Source of the DNA: Spirochaetota bacterium
GTDB lineage: Bacteria; Spirochaetota; Spirochaetia; Treponematales; UBA12059
Direction of reading: 5' to 3'
Assembly: GCA_026398615.1 (NCBI GenBank)
Contig: JAPLSN010000036.1
Location: 124,001 to 188,000 of the forward strand
Length of the DNA: 64,000 bases
Shown: positions 54,438 through 63,251 of the stretch, one piece after another
Layout: each line of letters opens with the position of its first letter
How positions within the stretch are numbered: the first letter of the stretch is position 1
Notes under the pieces: model-generated
Told to the model about the DNA's origin: nothing
Databases searched by the model: none
Seen by the model: only the letters and a program-made list of their open reading frames with translations
Made by a program: the position numbers and the translations under genes

Positions 54438-55805
54438 ATGATGAAACTGCCCGCATCGTTTAAAGCCAACGATATCCGTGGCCTCGTGCCCGGGGACTTC
54501 AACGCGGACCTGGCGCTGCGCGTCGCACGCTCCTTCGCCGAGGAAATGATTTCCGGCGGCATGGTCGTCGTGGGGCGGGATGCCCGGCTGGAGAGCCCGG
54601 GGCTGGCAACTGCCGTCATTCGGGGCCTCGTCGAGAGCGGGATGGACGTCGTCGACATCGGGACCTGCGGCACCGAGGAAGTCTATTTCCATACCTCGTT
54701 CAAGCGCGCTGCCGGCGGGATCATGGTCACGGCCAGCCATAATCCCAAGGGCTACAACGGGATGAAGCTGGTTCGCGAAGGCTCGATACCCGTCGGTAGC
54801 GAAAGCGGCCTGCGGGCGATAGGCGAACGAGCCGTCAGGGGCCAGTTCCGCGCCGCGGTCCGAACCGGGGCCGTGCGCGAGGATTTCGATAAAACGCCGT
54901 ACATCGATCGCCTGCTCGCTTTCGTCGATACGACGACCCTGAAATCCATGTCCGTCCTCGCGGATCCCGGGAACGGCATGGCCGGCCCCATCGTCCGCCT
55001 CCTGGAACGGCGTCTGCCCATGAAATTCGCGTTCGTCGGGGAAGAACCCGACGGCAACTTCCCGAACGGGGTGCCCGACCCTCTCAAGGCCGCCAACCAG
55101 AAACGGACCGCGGAAGCCGTCGTCCGGACCGGAGCCGATTTCGGCGTCGCGTGGGACGGGGATTGCGACCGCTGTTTTCTCTTCGACGCCGCGGGCCGCT
55201 TCGTGGACGGGTACTACCTCGTCGGGCTGCTCGGCGAGGCCATGGCATCCAAGCGGCCTGGCACGAAGATCGTCCATGACCATCGCCTTGTCTGGAATAC
55301 GGTAGAACGGGTGAAAGCGGTCGGCGGCGTGCCCATCAAGGAGCGCACCGGCCACGTGTTCATGAAGCAACGGATGCGCGCCGAGGATGCCGCATACGGT
55401 GGCGAGATGAGTTCGCACCACTTTTTCAGGGATTTCTACTTCTGCGACAGCGGAATGATACCCTGGCTCCTCGTCGCCGAACTCATGTCGAAAAGCGGGA
55501 AAACCCTCGCCCAACTCGTGGACGACGCCATGGCCGCCTACCCTTGTTCGGGCGACAGAACCTACCATGTACCGGACCCCCTTGCCGCCGTTTCCCGCCT
55601 CTACGACGCCTACGCGGGAGCCGAGGGCGCGAAAATCGACCGCGAGGACGGGCTTTCCGTGGAGTTCCCCGACTGGCGCTTCAACGCGCGGTCTTCCAAC
55701 ACCGAGCCCGTGCTCCGCCTTACGCTCGAAACGCGCGGTGATGCCGCGGCGGTACCCATCCACGTCGCCGAGCTGGAATGCGTGATCGAGGCGCTCGGGA
55801 TATGA
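54438..55805 (+). CDS. manB: phosphomannomutase/phosphoglucomutase
   Basis: 455 residues, alpha-D-phosphohexomutase superfamily. Catalytic phosphoserine loop TASHNPKGYNGMK, metal loop DGDCDRCFLF (WDGDCDR), sugar-binding GGEMSSHHFF and phosphate-binding RSSNTEPVLR are complete. It interconverts hexose 6- and 1-phosphates. With the adjacent manC it probably supplies GDP-mannose. Start at the ATG after GGAGACCAAC; an ATG 12 nt upstream is possible. Confidence 0.93.
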   Translation: MMKLPASFKANDIRGLVPGDFNADLALRVARSFAEEMISGGMVVVGRDARLESPGLATAVIRGLVESGMDVVDIGTCGTEEVYFHTSFKRAAGGIMVTASHNPKGYNGMKLVREGSIPVGSESGLRAIGERAVRGQFRAAVRTGAVREDFDKTPYIDRLLAFVDTTTLKSMSVLADPGNGMAGPIVRLLERRLPMKFAFVGEEPDGNFPNGVPDPLKAANQKRTAEAVVRTGADFGVAWDGDCDRCFLFDAAGRFVDGYYLVGLLGEAMASKRPGTKIVHDHRLVWNTVERVKAVGGVPIKERTGHVFMKQRMRAEDAAYGGEMSSHHFFRDFYFCDSGMIPWLLVAELMSKSGKTLAQLVDDAMAAYPCSGDRTYHVPDPLAAVSRLYDAYAGAEGAKIDREDGLSVEFPDWRFNARSSNTEPVLRLTLETRGDAAAVPIHVAELECVIEALGI

Positions 55806-55830
55806 GCGGATGGCGCCCAAAGGGGAATCC

Positions 55831-56205
55831 ATGAAAGAGCTGTCGAAGACGGGGGAAGCGGTACTCGTTTCGATGCTCAATCGGGACCATGCCGTCGATC
55901 CGGAAAACCTGCTTTCGGTCATAGACTGGGGCGCGCTCGGGTTCACGCTCCACGCGGAATACGGCATCATCGAGAATTATTTCCTGCGCATATCCAAGCC
56001 GTACGCGGAGGGCCTTCGGGCAGCGAACGAAGCCGAACGCGCGGGGATCGAATCCGGGTATCATGCAGCCTTGGACGGCGGCGATTCCTGGCGCGCGATG
56101 GATGCCGCCGATGGGCTGCCGTGGGATGTCGACATCGTCGATCTGAAACGGCTTCCGGATCATGTCCGTGCGCGTATCCCGGGAAAAGGCATGGTTCTCG
56201 CGTGA
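55831..56205 (+). CDS. hypothetical protein between manB and manC
   Basis: 124 residues, acidic, soluble. I do not recognise it. Visible features: a helical N-terminus (LSKTGEAVLVSMLNRDHAVD), an aromatic middle (VIDWGALGFTLHAEYGIIEN) and a WRAMDAADGLPWDVD stretch. The reading frame is clean, it has a ribosome site (AAAGGGGAATCC), and spacing to both neighbours is short, so it is a real operon member. The role is presumably in polysaccharide synthesis by position only. Confidence 0.7.
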   Translation: MKELSKTGEAVLVSMLNRDHAVDPENLLSVIDWGALGFTLHAEYGIIENYFLRISKPYAEGLRAANEAERAGIESGYHAALDGGDSWRAMDAADGLPWDVDIVDLKRLPDHVRARIPGKGMVLA

Positions 56206-56233
56206 AAGGCCCGGTCGGGAAACGGAAGGAACC

Positions 56234-57499
56234 ATGACCAACGTGATCCTCTGCGGCGGCGTGGGGAGCCGGCTCTGGCCCCTGAGCCGTACGCACATGC
56301 CCAAGCAGTTCGCGCGCATCCTGCCCGGGGAAACCCTCTTCGAGCGGACGGTGCGACGCAACCGTGTCCTCGGTTGTGGCATCTTCGTGGCGATCAACGA
56401 AGCACAATATCCGCTCGCGGCTGCCCAACTGGCCACGCAGGGTATCGAGTCGGTCGATGCCGTGATCGAACCCGTCGGCAGGAATACCGCGCCTGCCATC
56501 GCCCTGGCCTGCCTGGCGCTCGACCCGGGGGAAACGGTGCTCGTGACGCCAAGCGACCACGTGATCCTGGACGAGGACGCGTACCGGGTCGCGGTGGCCC
56601 GCGCCGTCGAACTGGCGGAGACAGGCGTTCTTGTCGTCTTCGGGATCGAGCCTCGATATCCTGAAACCGGTTTCGGCTATATCGAGCTCGACGGCGAGCG
56701 TGTCGCGAGCTTCAAGGAGAAACCGGACCTGGCGACGGCGAAGCGATATTGCGAGGAGGGCAACTACGCCTGGAACGCAGGGATGTTCTGCTTCAAGGCC
56801 GGTGTCTTCCTCGATGAGCTGCGGCTCCACGCGCCTGACGTCCACGCGGCGGCGACGGCAGCCCATGGACGCGCCCCGGTCGGCATGCAGCTTCGCGTCG
56901 CGCGTGCGGACATGGAAGCCATACCCTCGATAAGCGTCGATTACGCCGTCATGGAGAAATCGAAACGGATGGCTTGCGTCCCCTGCGACATAGGATGGAG
57001 CGATGTCGGCGGTTTCGATGTCTTGTATGACGCGCTTCCTGGCGCGGACGACAAGGCTCGCGGCGGTTCGCCGGAAGTTCTCGAGATAGGCAGCCGCGGT
57101 AATCTCGTCATCGAGCGGGACAGGTTCGTCGCCCTCATCGATGTCGAGGACCTCGTTGTCGTCGGGACGGCGGACGCGTTGCTCATCTCCAAAAGGGGCT
57201 CGACCCAGAAGGTCAAGGATGTCGTCGACCGCCTGAAAGCCGGACGGCCGGAGTTGACCGAGGAAGCCGCTCCCGGCAGCGACGCGTCGACGAGGCTGGA
57301 CATCGCGCCGGGCAGGCGACTGTCCGTCATAACGCAGGCCAAGGAGCGCTGGTTCGTGATTCGCGGCGAAGCGGAGATCAATGCAGGCGGCATCGCCACA
57401 CGCTGTGGAACGGGCATGGAGCTTCCCGATTCCACCGGAACGCCTTGCACGATCGCGAATGTCGGGAACGTCGTACTGTCGATTGTCGAGCGGGCGTGA
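56234..57499 (+). CDS. manC: mannose-1-phosphate guanylyltransferase
   Basis: 421 residues. Nucleotidyl-transferase start ILCGGVGSRLWPLSRTHMPK with FARILPGETLFERTVRR, the conserved EPVGRNTAPAIALACLAL, VTPSDHVI, and FKEKPDLATA. A left-handed helix/cupin-like C-terminus (KERWFVIRGEAEIN) follows but is short, so a full isomerase domain is lacking or degenerate. Makes GDP-mannose. Ribosome site GGAAGGAACC. The 216 nt that follow hold no gene I can support. Confidence 0.92.
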   Translation: MTNVILCGGVGSRLWPLSRTHMPKQFARILPGETLFERTVRRNRVLGCGIFVAINEAQYPLAAAQLATQGIESVDAVIEPVGRNTAPAIALACLALDPGETVLVTPSDHVILDEDAYRVAVARAVELAETGVLVVFGIEPRYPETGFGYIELDGERVASFKEKPDLATAKRYCEEGNYAWNAGMFCFKAGVFLDELRLHAPDVHAAATAAHGRAPVGMQLRVARADMEAIPSISVDYAVMEKSKRMACVPCDIGWSDVGGFDVLYDALPGADDKARGGSPEVLEIGSRGNLVIERDRFVALIDVEDLVVVGTADALLISKRGSTQKVKDVVDRLKAGRPELTEEAAPGSDASTRLDIAPGRRLSVITQAKERWFVIRGEAEINAGGIATRCGTGMELPDSTGTPCTIANVGNVVLSIVERA

Positions 57500-57715
57500 T
57501 CCGGGTTCAGCGCGCGAGGCCGGTATCGATCTGGAACACGCCGTCCTGGCTGAACCTACTGCAGTTGGGCGTGTGTCCGCAGAAACATGCGGTAACCGTC
57601 GATGTGGAGAGCGGCGACCGGAATCTGTCGCGGTTCACGGCATGCGCATTGAGAAGAAACCAGCTTCACGGGCGCGATAATTCAAGTTTTTCGTGCAGGA
57701 AAGGGATGGATCGAC

Positions 57716-59047
57716 ATGAGCAGGATAGCGGTGATCGGGTCGGGATACGTCGGGTTGGTCAGCGGGGCGTGCCTCGCCGATTTCGGGAACCATGTCATGT
57801 GCGTGGACAACAACGAGGGCAAGATCGAGGCGTTGAAGAAGGGTATCATCCCCATCTTCGAACCGGGCCTCGACGATGTGGTGGCGCGCAACGCTTCGGC
57901 CGGACGCCTTTCCTTCTCCACGGATCTCGGCGCCGCCGTCCGCGGCAGCGAGGTCGTGTTCATCGCGGTGGGCACGCCGCCCGCCGACGACGGGAGCGCC
58001 GACCTGCGCTACGTCGAGGCCGTCGCGCGCGCCGTCGCCGGGGCCATGGACGGGTACCGGGTCATCGTCGACAAGAGCACCGTCCCCGTCGGCACGGCCC
58101 GCAAGGTACGCGGATGGATCGCCGAGGAACTGGCAAGGCGCGGCGCCGGCATCGGGTTCGACGTCGTGTCCAACCCGGAATTCCTGCGTGAGGGATCCGC
58201 CGTCCTGGACTTCACCCACCCGGACCGGGTCGTGATCGGAGCGGAATCGGAACGGGCCAGGAGCGCCATGAAGGACGTCTACCGGGCGCTCTACCTCGGC
58301 GAGACTCCCTTCATCGAGACGGAGCTCGAGACCGCCGAGATGATCAAGTACGCGTCGAACGCATTCCTGGCGGTCAAGATCACCTTCATCAACGAGGTGG
58401 CGAACCTCTGCGAGCGCGTCGGCGCGAACGTCCAGGACGTGGCCCGTGCCATGGGCAAGGACGGACGCATCGGCGCCAAGTTCCTGCATCCGGGCCCCGG
58501 CTACGGCGGTTCCTGCTTCCCGAAGGACACGCAGGCCATGGCGCGCACGGGCCGCGATCACGGCGAAGCCCTCTCCATCGTCGAGACGACGATCGAGGCG
58601 AACGAGCGCCAGAAGGCCCGCATGGTGGACAAGATCGAAAACGGCCTCGGCGGCAAGGGATCCCTGAAGGGAAAGACGATCGCCGTCCTCGGGCTGGCGT
58701 TCAAGCCCAACACGGACGACATGCGCGACGCCCCAGCCATCGCGATCTGCGAGGGGCTCGCCGCCCGGGGAGCCGGGATCAGGGCCTGGGATCCCGAGGC
58801 GATGAAGGAAGCCGCGTGGCGGCTTGCCGATATCAAGGCGAACCTGGAGTTCGCGAAGGACGAGTACGACGCCATGACCGGCGCCGACGCCCTCGTGCTC
58901 GTGACGGAATGGAACCAGTTCCGCACCCTGGATTTCGGTCGCGTGAAGGGGCTCCTGAAAGCTCCCGTCTTCTTCGACCTCCGCAACGTGTACAAGCGGC
59001 CCGATGTGGAGGCGGCCGGATTCCGGTATTTCGGGGTAGGGCAGTGA
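57716..59047 (+). CDS. ugd: UDP-glucose 6-dehydrogenase
   Basis: 443 residues. NAD motif IAVIGSGYVGLVSGACLADF, FIAVGTPPADDG, catalytic-loop STVPVGTARKV, SNPEFLREGSAV and the active-site cysteine in PGPGYGGSCFPKDT are complete. Two-step oxidation of UDP-glucose to UDP-glucuronate, an acidic sugar donor. C-terminal domain and YFGVGQ end are normal. It follows AAAGGGATGGATCGAC. Confidence 0.96.
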   Translation: MSRIAVIGSGYVGLVSGACLADFGNHVMCVDNNEGKIEALKKGIIPIFEPGLDDVVARNASAGRLSFSTDLGAAVRGSEVVFIAVGTPPADDGSADLRYVEAVARAVAGAMDGYRVIVDKSTVPVGTARKVRGWIAEELARRGAGIGFDVVSNPEFLREGSAVLDFTHPDRVVIGAESERARSAMKDVYRALYLGETPFIETELETAEMIKYASNAFLAVKITFINEVANLCERVGANVQDVARAMGKDGRIGAKFLHPGPGYGGSCFPKDTQAMARTGRDHGEALSIVETTIEANERQKARMVDKIENGLGGKGSLKGKTIAVLGLAFKPNTDDMRDAPAIAICEGLAARGAGIRAWDPEAMKEAAWRLADIKANLEFAKDEYDAMTGADALVLVTEWNQFRTLDFGRVKGLLKAPVFFDLRNVYKRPDVEAAGFRYFGVGQ

Positions 59048-59073
59048 GGAACCGTTCCCGCGGGCAGCCGGCC

Positions 59074-60342
59074 ATGCGCGCCTGGTATTTCCTTCTTTTC
59101 CTAGCCGCGCCCGCGCCCGCATTCGCCTACCTGGATCCGGGAACGGGCAGCCTGCTGCTCTACGCGATAGCGGGAGTGGCCACGACCATACTCTTCGCGC
59201 TGCGGAATCTCTGGTACGGCATCAGGGGCAGGATCTTCCTGGCAGGCAAGATCGCGGTGTCGAGCCACCTGCCGGACGTGGTGTTCCACTCAGAGGGCGG
59301 CAAGTACTGGCAGGTTTTCAAGCCCGTCATCGAAGCCCTCGGCCGGGAGGGGGTTTCCTGCGCGTACGTGACGCCCGATTCCTCCGATCCGGGGCTCTCG
59401 TTCGTTTCGCCCGGCCTGCAGGGCATCCGGCCGGGCGGGGAGACGGCGACCATCGCGTGGATGAACGCCGCCAGGGCCGCCCTGGTGGTTTCGACGACGC
59501 CCCATCTCGACGTGTACATGCTCAGGCGATCTCGCGGCGTTCGCCGCTACGCGCACCTGTTCCACGCGCCGACGGACCTGGCTTTCTACGAAAAGTACGC
59601 GTTCGACTGGTACGATTGCCTGCTGACGGTCGGTCCCTTCCAGGACTCGAGCGTCAGGGCGCTGGAGGAGCGGCGGGGGACGCCCGTAAAGGATCTGCTC
59701 CCCACGGGCTGCACGTACTTCGATTACATGCTCGATGAAATCGCCCTTCAGCCACGCCGCGACGGGGGACCGCCTACCGTGCTCTACGCCCCGGCCTGGG
59801 GCGTGCGCAGTTCGGCGCTCAAATATGGAACCGGCATCATCGACGCCCTCGTCGGCGACGGGTTCCGCGTGATCTTCCGGCCCCACCCCCAGTTCTACGT
59901 TTCGCACAGGGATCTCATCGCGGATGTGGAAAAGCGGCTTGCAGGAAAGGGTCTCGTCGAAATCGACCGGAACCGAACGGGCATCGCCTCCATGGCCAGG
60001 TCAGACGCCATGGTCACCGACCTCTCCGGCATACTCTTCGACTATGCCTGCCTGTTCGGAAAGCCCATCGTTCTCGCCAACGCGGAAGCCGATGCGGGGG
60101 GGCAGGAAGGCGAGGATCTTCCCCGGCCCCTCTGGGATGTCTCTGCGAGCCGCGAGCTTGCCGGCGCCTGCCTCGGCGATGATCCCGGCGAACTTCCAGG
60201 CCTCCTTCGCGGAGCCCTTGCCGGACGCGAGGAGCACGCGCGGAAGGTCGCGGGATTCCGGGACACCTCGTTCTACAACTTCGGCACGGCCGGAGAAGCC
60301 GCGGCGCGGAACATCGTCTCCCTGGCCCGGGGGATAGCGTGA
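59074..60342 (+). CDS. CDP-glycerol glycerophosphotransferase-like protein with N-terminal membrane segment
   Basis: 422 residues. The N-terminus has a signal-like segment (FLLFLAAPAPAFA) and YLDPGTGSLLLYAIAGVATT, a membrane-anchor motif. Residues 80-415 resemble the CDP-glycerol:glycerophosphotransferase (TagB/TagF-like) fold, e.g. FRPHPQFYVSHRDLI and MVTDLSGILFDYACLFGKPI, as well as HLFHAPTDLAFYEKY. These enzymes transfer glycerol phosphate (or related polyol phosphate) to glycans. A GTG at 59044, overlapping the ugd stop, is an alternative start. It overlaps the next gene by four bases. Confidence 0.85.
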   Translation: MRAWYFLLFLAAPAPAFAYLDPGTGSLLLYAIAGVATTILFALRNLWYGIRGRIFLAGKIAVSSHLPDVVFHSEGGKYWQVFKPVIEALGREGVSCAYVTPDSSDPGLSFVSPGLQGIRPGGETATIAWMNAARAALVVSTTPHLDVYMLRRSRGVRRYAHLFHAPTDLAFYEKYAFDWYDCLLTVGPFQDSSVRALEERRGTPVKDLLPTGCTYFDYMLDEIALQPRRDGGPPTVLYAPAWGVRSSALKYGTGIIDALVGDGFRVIFRPHPQFYVSHRDLIADVEKRLAGKGLVEIDRNRTGIASMARSDAMVTDLSGILFDYACLFGKPIVLANAEADAGGQEGEDLPRPLWDVSASRELAGACLGDDPGELPGLLRGALAGREEHARKVAGFRDTSFYNFGTAGEAAARNIVSLARGIA

Positions 60343-63251
60343 ACATTTTATATCTCTGTTTCGTGAGGCCGATCGAACTTCTGCTCGGATTCCTCTTCGG
60401 ACGATACTTCGCCCTTTCCGGACACTACGGGATTTCACTGGTCCTCCTGAGCCTTTCGGTCACGCTGCTGACCGCGCCGCTGTACTACCTCGCGGAACGC
60501 TGGAAGCGCGCCGAAGAGGAGATCAAATTCCGGATGCGGCGCGAGCTTTCCGGCGTCAAGCGATATTACTCGGGCCAGAAACGATTCTACCTGACGCAGA
60601 ACGTGCACCGCCTGTACGGATACAACCCCCTTCTTGCCCTGCGGGCATCCTTCGGTCTTTTCGTGCAGATACCGTTCTTTTTCGCCGCGTATCAACTCCT
60701 GAGCCATCACGCAGGCTTACACGGTCAGACTTTCCTTTTTATCGGCGACCTCGGGAAACCGGACGGGCTCCTGGGCGGTATCCACATCCTTCCCTTCGTC
60801 ATGACGTTCATCAACCTCGCCTCGGCCTTGGCCTACACGCGGAGCGTTTCCCTCCGGGAGAACGGTTCCCTTTTCGCGCTGTCCGCCGCGTTCCTCGTGC
60901 TCCTGTATGACCGTCCGTCGGCGCTTCTCGTCTACTGGACGATGAACAATGTCTTTTCCCTGGCGAAGAACCTTTTCTTCCCGGCACGCCGGGCCGTCCA
61001 GCCCGCCGGGGGGGAAGCGGAACCGGGTGCGATTGCGGCAGGGATCGCTTGGCTGCGCGAACTGTACGGCGGAAGCCTGTATCGCCCGGCGATCGGCATC
61101 GCTGCGTTCGCCCTGCTCGCGGCGCAGAGCTGGTGGCTCATATACTTCGCGGCGTCCTTCGAGTACTGCGTCATCGCGACGGGGATTCTCGCCGTATGTC
61201 TCTCGATGCTTGTCTGCGTGAAGGCGATCAAGGCACTCGGGATACGGCGCGCCGCGGCTGATCTCGCGCCGCTGGTCCTCACCTGGATACTCTTCGTCGT
61301 GAGTGCGTATTTCCTCCTGTTCGACCGGAGGCAGAACGCGCTCATTTCGAATCGCAACATCAAAATGCTGGCATCAGCGATCCTCGACCTCGCCGCGTGG
61401 ACGGCCGCGACGAAGCTCCGGCCTTCCGTGACTCGTCCTGTTCCGTTCGGACCGGGAATCTACGCCGCCGGGCTTGCGTACCTCGCGCTCGACCTTTTCA
61501 TCATCTCGCCCCTCAAGGTCTATTTCTCCTCGCCGACCGACATCGGCATGAGTCCCTACACCCTCGTGGCAGGGAACCTGCCGGCTTTGGCGGCTTTTCT
61601 CATGGCCGGCTGTTTCCCCCTGCTCGTTTCGATTCCGACGAAGCGTCGCCCGGACCGGCGTCCGCCGGAATCCCTCCCGCTCGGGCTGGTCATCGCGGCC
61701 ATCGCGTTCACGGCGTTGACGGGCGCCGGGTATGGAATGCTTGACGAGTTCGCGCTCGAACGGGCTTTTCTCCTCGATCACCCGTCGGCCTGGCTTTTCA
61801 TCATCGATATCGCGGTGCTCGGCGCTTCCTTCGCGGCCGCCCGCTGGTCATGCCATAAAAAACATGGAGCGGTCATTCCCGCCCTCGCGATCCTTCTGCT
61901 GGCAGGGGCCGTACAGGTCTCGGTCGCGGCTTCGAAGTCGGAACCGGGCTCTCTTGCCGAGGCATCGGCGAACGCCGTACATGACGGGAATCTTCCGCCG
62001 GAAAGCGCCGAAATCCACCGTTTCAGTCGCAGGGGACCGAACGTCGTTTTCGTGATCGCCGACATGTTCAACGGCAACTACCTCGGCGATGCACTGGAAG
62101 CGTCGCCGAAGCGAAAAGAGCTACTTGACGGGTTCACCTGGTATCCCAATGTCCTCGCCGCGGCATCGCACACGGCCACGTCCCTCCCCTCGGTCTACGG
62201 CGGCTTCGACTTCGAGCCCTCCCGCCTCGGTGACATGCCCGGCACGGGCGGTGAAAAGCTCGGGCGCGCCGCGGTGAGATTTTTCGGAGGCCTCCAGGAC
62301 AAGGGTTTTTCCGTCGGCGTGGTGGATCTGCTGTATGCCGATTATCCCGCCTTCGCCTTGATCAAGGGCAAGCTGACCGAATCGCGATCTGCTTCCTATG
62401 TCGGCCACTGGAGGGTGGTGCGGGGCAGCATGGAAGCGGCGCGGCAGAATCCCAAGAACGCGCTCCTGTCGATGCTGACGGTTTTCGACGCTTCTCCGTT
62501 CATGCTCAAGGCGTGGATCTACGACCAAAGCGGCTGGATTGTCTTCAGGAAGAATTACCAGTTTGCCTATATTGCCAGGAAGACCGTCGGTAACTTCGCG
62601 TACCTCGATCTCCTTCCTGAACTTTCGACGTCAGCAGCCGACGGGAAGCCGCGACTGCTTTTCATCCATACTCAATTCACCCACGAACCCTTCGGTGTCG
62701 ATGCGAATGGTTCGATCATCAGCGACGGCTATCCCGATTCCACGACGAAGAGCTTCATCGACGCCACGAGCGCCCGATATACCGCGCGGGCCTTCGTGGA
62801 CGCCCTGCTCCGGTGGACGGACTGGATGAAGCGCGAGGGCGTGTACGACAACACCATCATCGTCGTCCTGTCCGACCACGGCAACAATGCGAGCGACCAG
62901 GGTTTTCCCGTCCCGGACATACTCGACAATCCGCTGGAGCGGCATGATATCTCGCGAGCCCATGCCCTGCTTCTCTGCAAGCCGCTCGGAACGCGCGCAC
63001 CCTTCTTGCGTGATGACCGGTTCCTGAGCACGGCCGATGCGCCAGCGATCCTCTATAATGACCTCGGGGACGCGACGAGCTACGGGCCGAACCCGGTTGT
63101 CGGTATGGCCCCGGTGGACAGGGAACTCTCATTTGCCCGTCTTCGGGGGGACTGGGCCGATTTTCTCGGCAAGACCGATTCGGGATTCACGTTTTACAGG
63201 GTACGGGGCGACATGAACGATCCCGCGGCCTGGAGCAAGGACCGACCATGA
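60339..63251 (+). CDS. YidC/Oxa1-like domain fused to a multi-span region and an LtaS/sulfatase-type domain
   Basis: 970 residues in one frame. Residues 10-215 look like the YidC/Oxa1 core (SFGLFVQIPFFFAAYQLLSH; DRPSALLVYWTMNNV). The basic groove residue is lost: LSVTLLTAPL has Thr42 where the housekeeping YidC has Lys. Residues 250-530 are about eight membrane helices. Residues 565-960 form an alkaline-phosphatase-superfamily domain: VVFVIADMFNGNYLG (Asp575), HTATSLPSVYGG (candidate nucleophile Thr612 or Thr614) and VVLSDHGNN (Asp846-His847), as in LtaS/MdoB phosphoglycerol transferases. The gene overlaps the glycerophosphotransferase and nucleotidyltransferase genes by four bases each. The substrate is unknown; transfer of phosphoglycerol or phosphocholine to an envelope glycan is the inference. 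Confidence 0.8.
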   Translation: MNILYLCFVRPIELLLGFLFGRYFALSGHYGISLVLLSLSVTLLTAPLYYLAERWKRAEEEIKFRMRRELSGVKRYYSGQKRFYLTQNVHRLYGYNPLLALRASFGLFVQIPFFFAAYQLLSHHAGLHGQTFLFIGDLGKPDGLLGGIHILPFVMTFINLASALAYTRSVSLRENGSLFALSAAFLVLLYDRPSALLVYWTMNNVFSLAKNLFFPARRAVQPAGGEAEPGAIAAGIAWLRELYGGSLYRPAIGIAAFALLAAQSWWLIYFAASFEYCVIATGILAVCLSMLVCVKAIKALGIRRAAADLAPLVLTWILFVVSAYFLLFDRRQNALISNRNIKMLASAILDLAAWTAATKLRPSVTRPVPFGPGIYAAGLAYLALDLFIISPLKVYFSSPTDIGMSPYTLVAGNLPALAAFLMAGCFPLLVSIPTKRRPDRRPPESLPLGLVIAAIAFTALTGAGYGMLDEFALERAFLLDHPSAWLFIIDIAVLGASFAAARWSCHKKHGAVIPALAILLLAGAVQVSVAASKSEPGSLAEASANAVHDGNLPPESAEIHRFSRRGPNVVFVIADMFNGNYLGDALEASPKRKELLDGFTWYPNVLAAASHTATSLPSVYGGFDFEPSRLGDMPGTGGEKLGRAAVRFFGGLQDKGFSVGVVDLLYADYPAFALIKGKLTESRSASYVGHWRVVRGSMEAARQNPKNALLSMLTVFDASPFMLKAWIYDQSGWIVFRKNYQFAYIARKTVGNFAYLDLLPELSTSAADGKPRLLFIHTQFTHEPFGVDANGSIISDGYPDSTTKSFIDATSARYTARAFVDALLRWTDWMKREGVYDNTIIVVLSDHGNNASDQGFPVPDILDNPLERHDISRAHALLLCKPLGTRAPFLRDDRFLSTADAPAILYNDLGDATSYGPNPVVGMAPVDRELSFARLRGDWADFLGKTDSGFTFYRVRGDMNDPAAWSKDRP

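Noticed and set aside
57500-57715. Possible small gene between manC and ugd
   Set aside because: An open frame exists (PVSIWNTPSWLNLLQLGVC) but it runs on into ugd out of frame, lacks a ribosome site and resembles no family I know.
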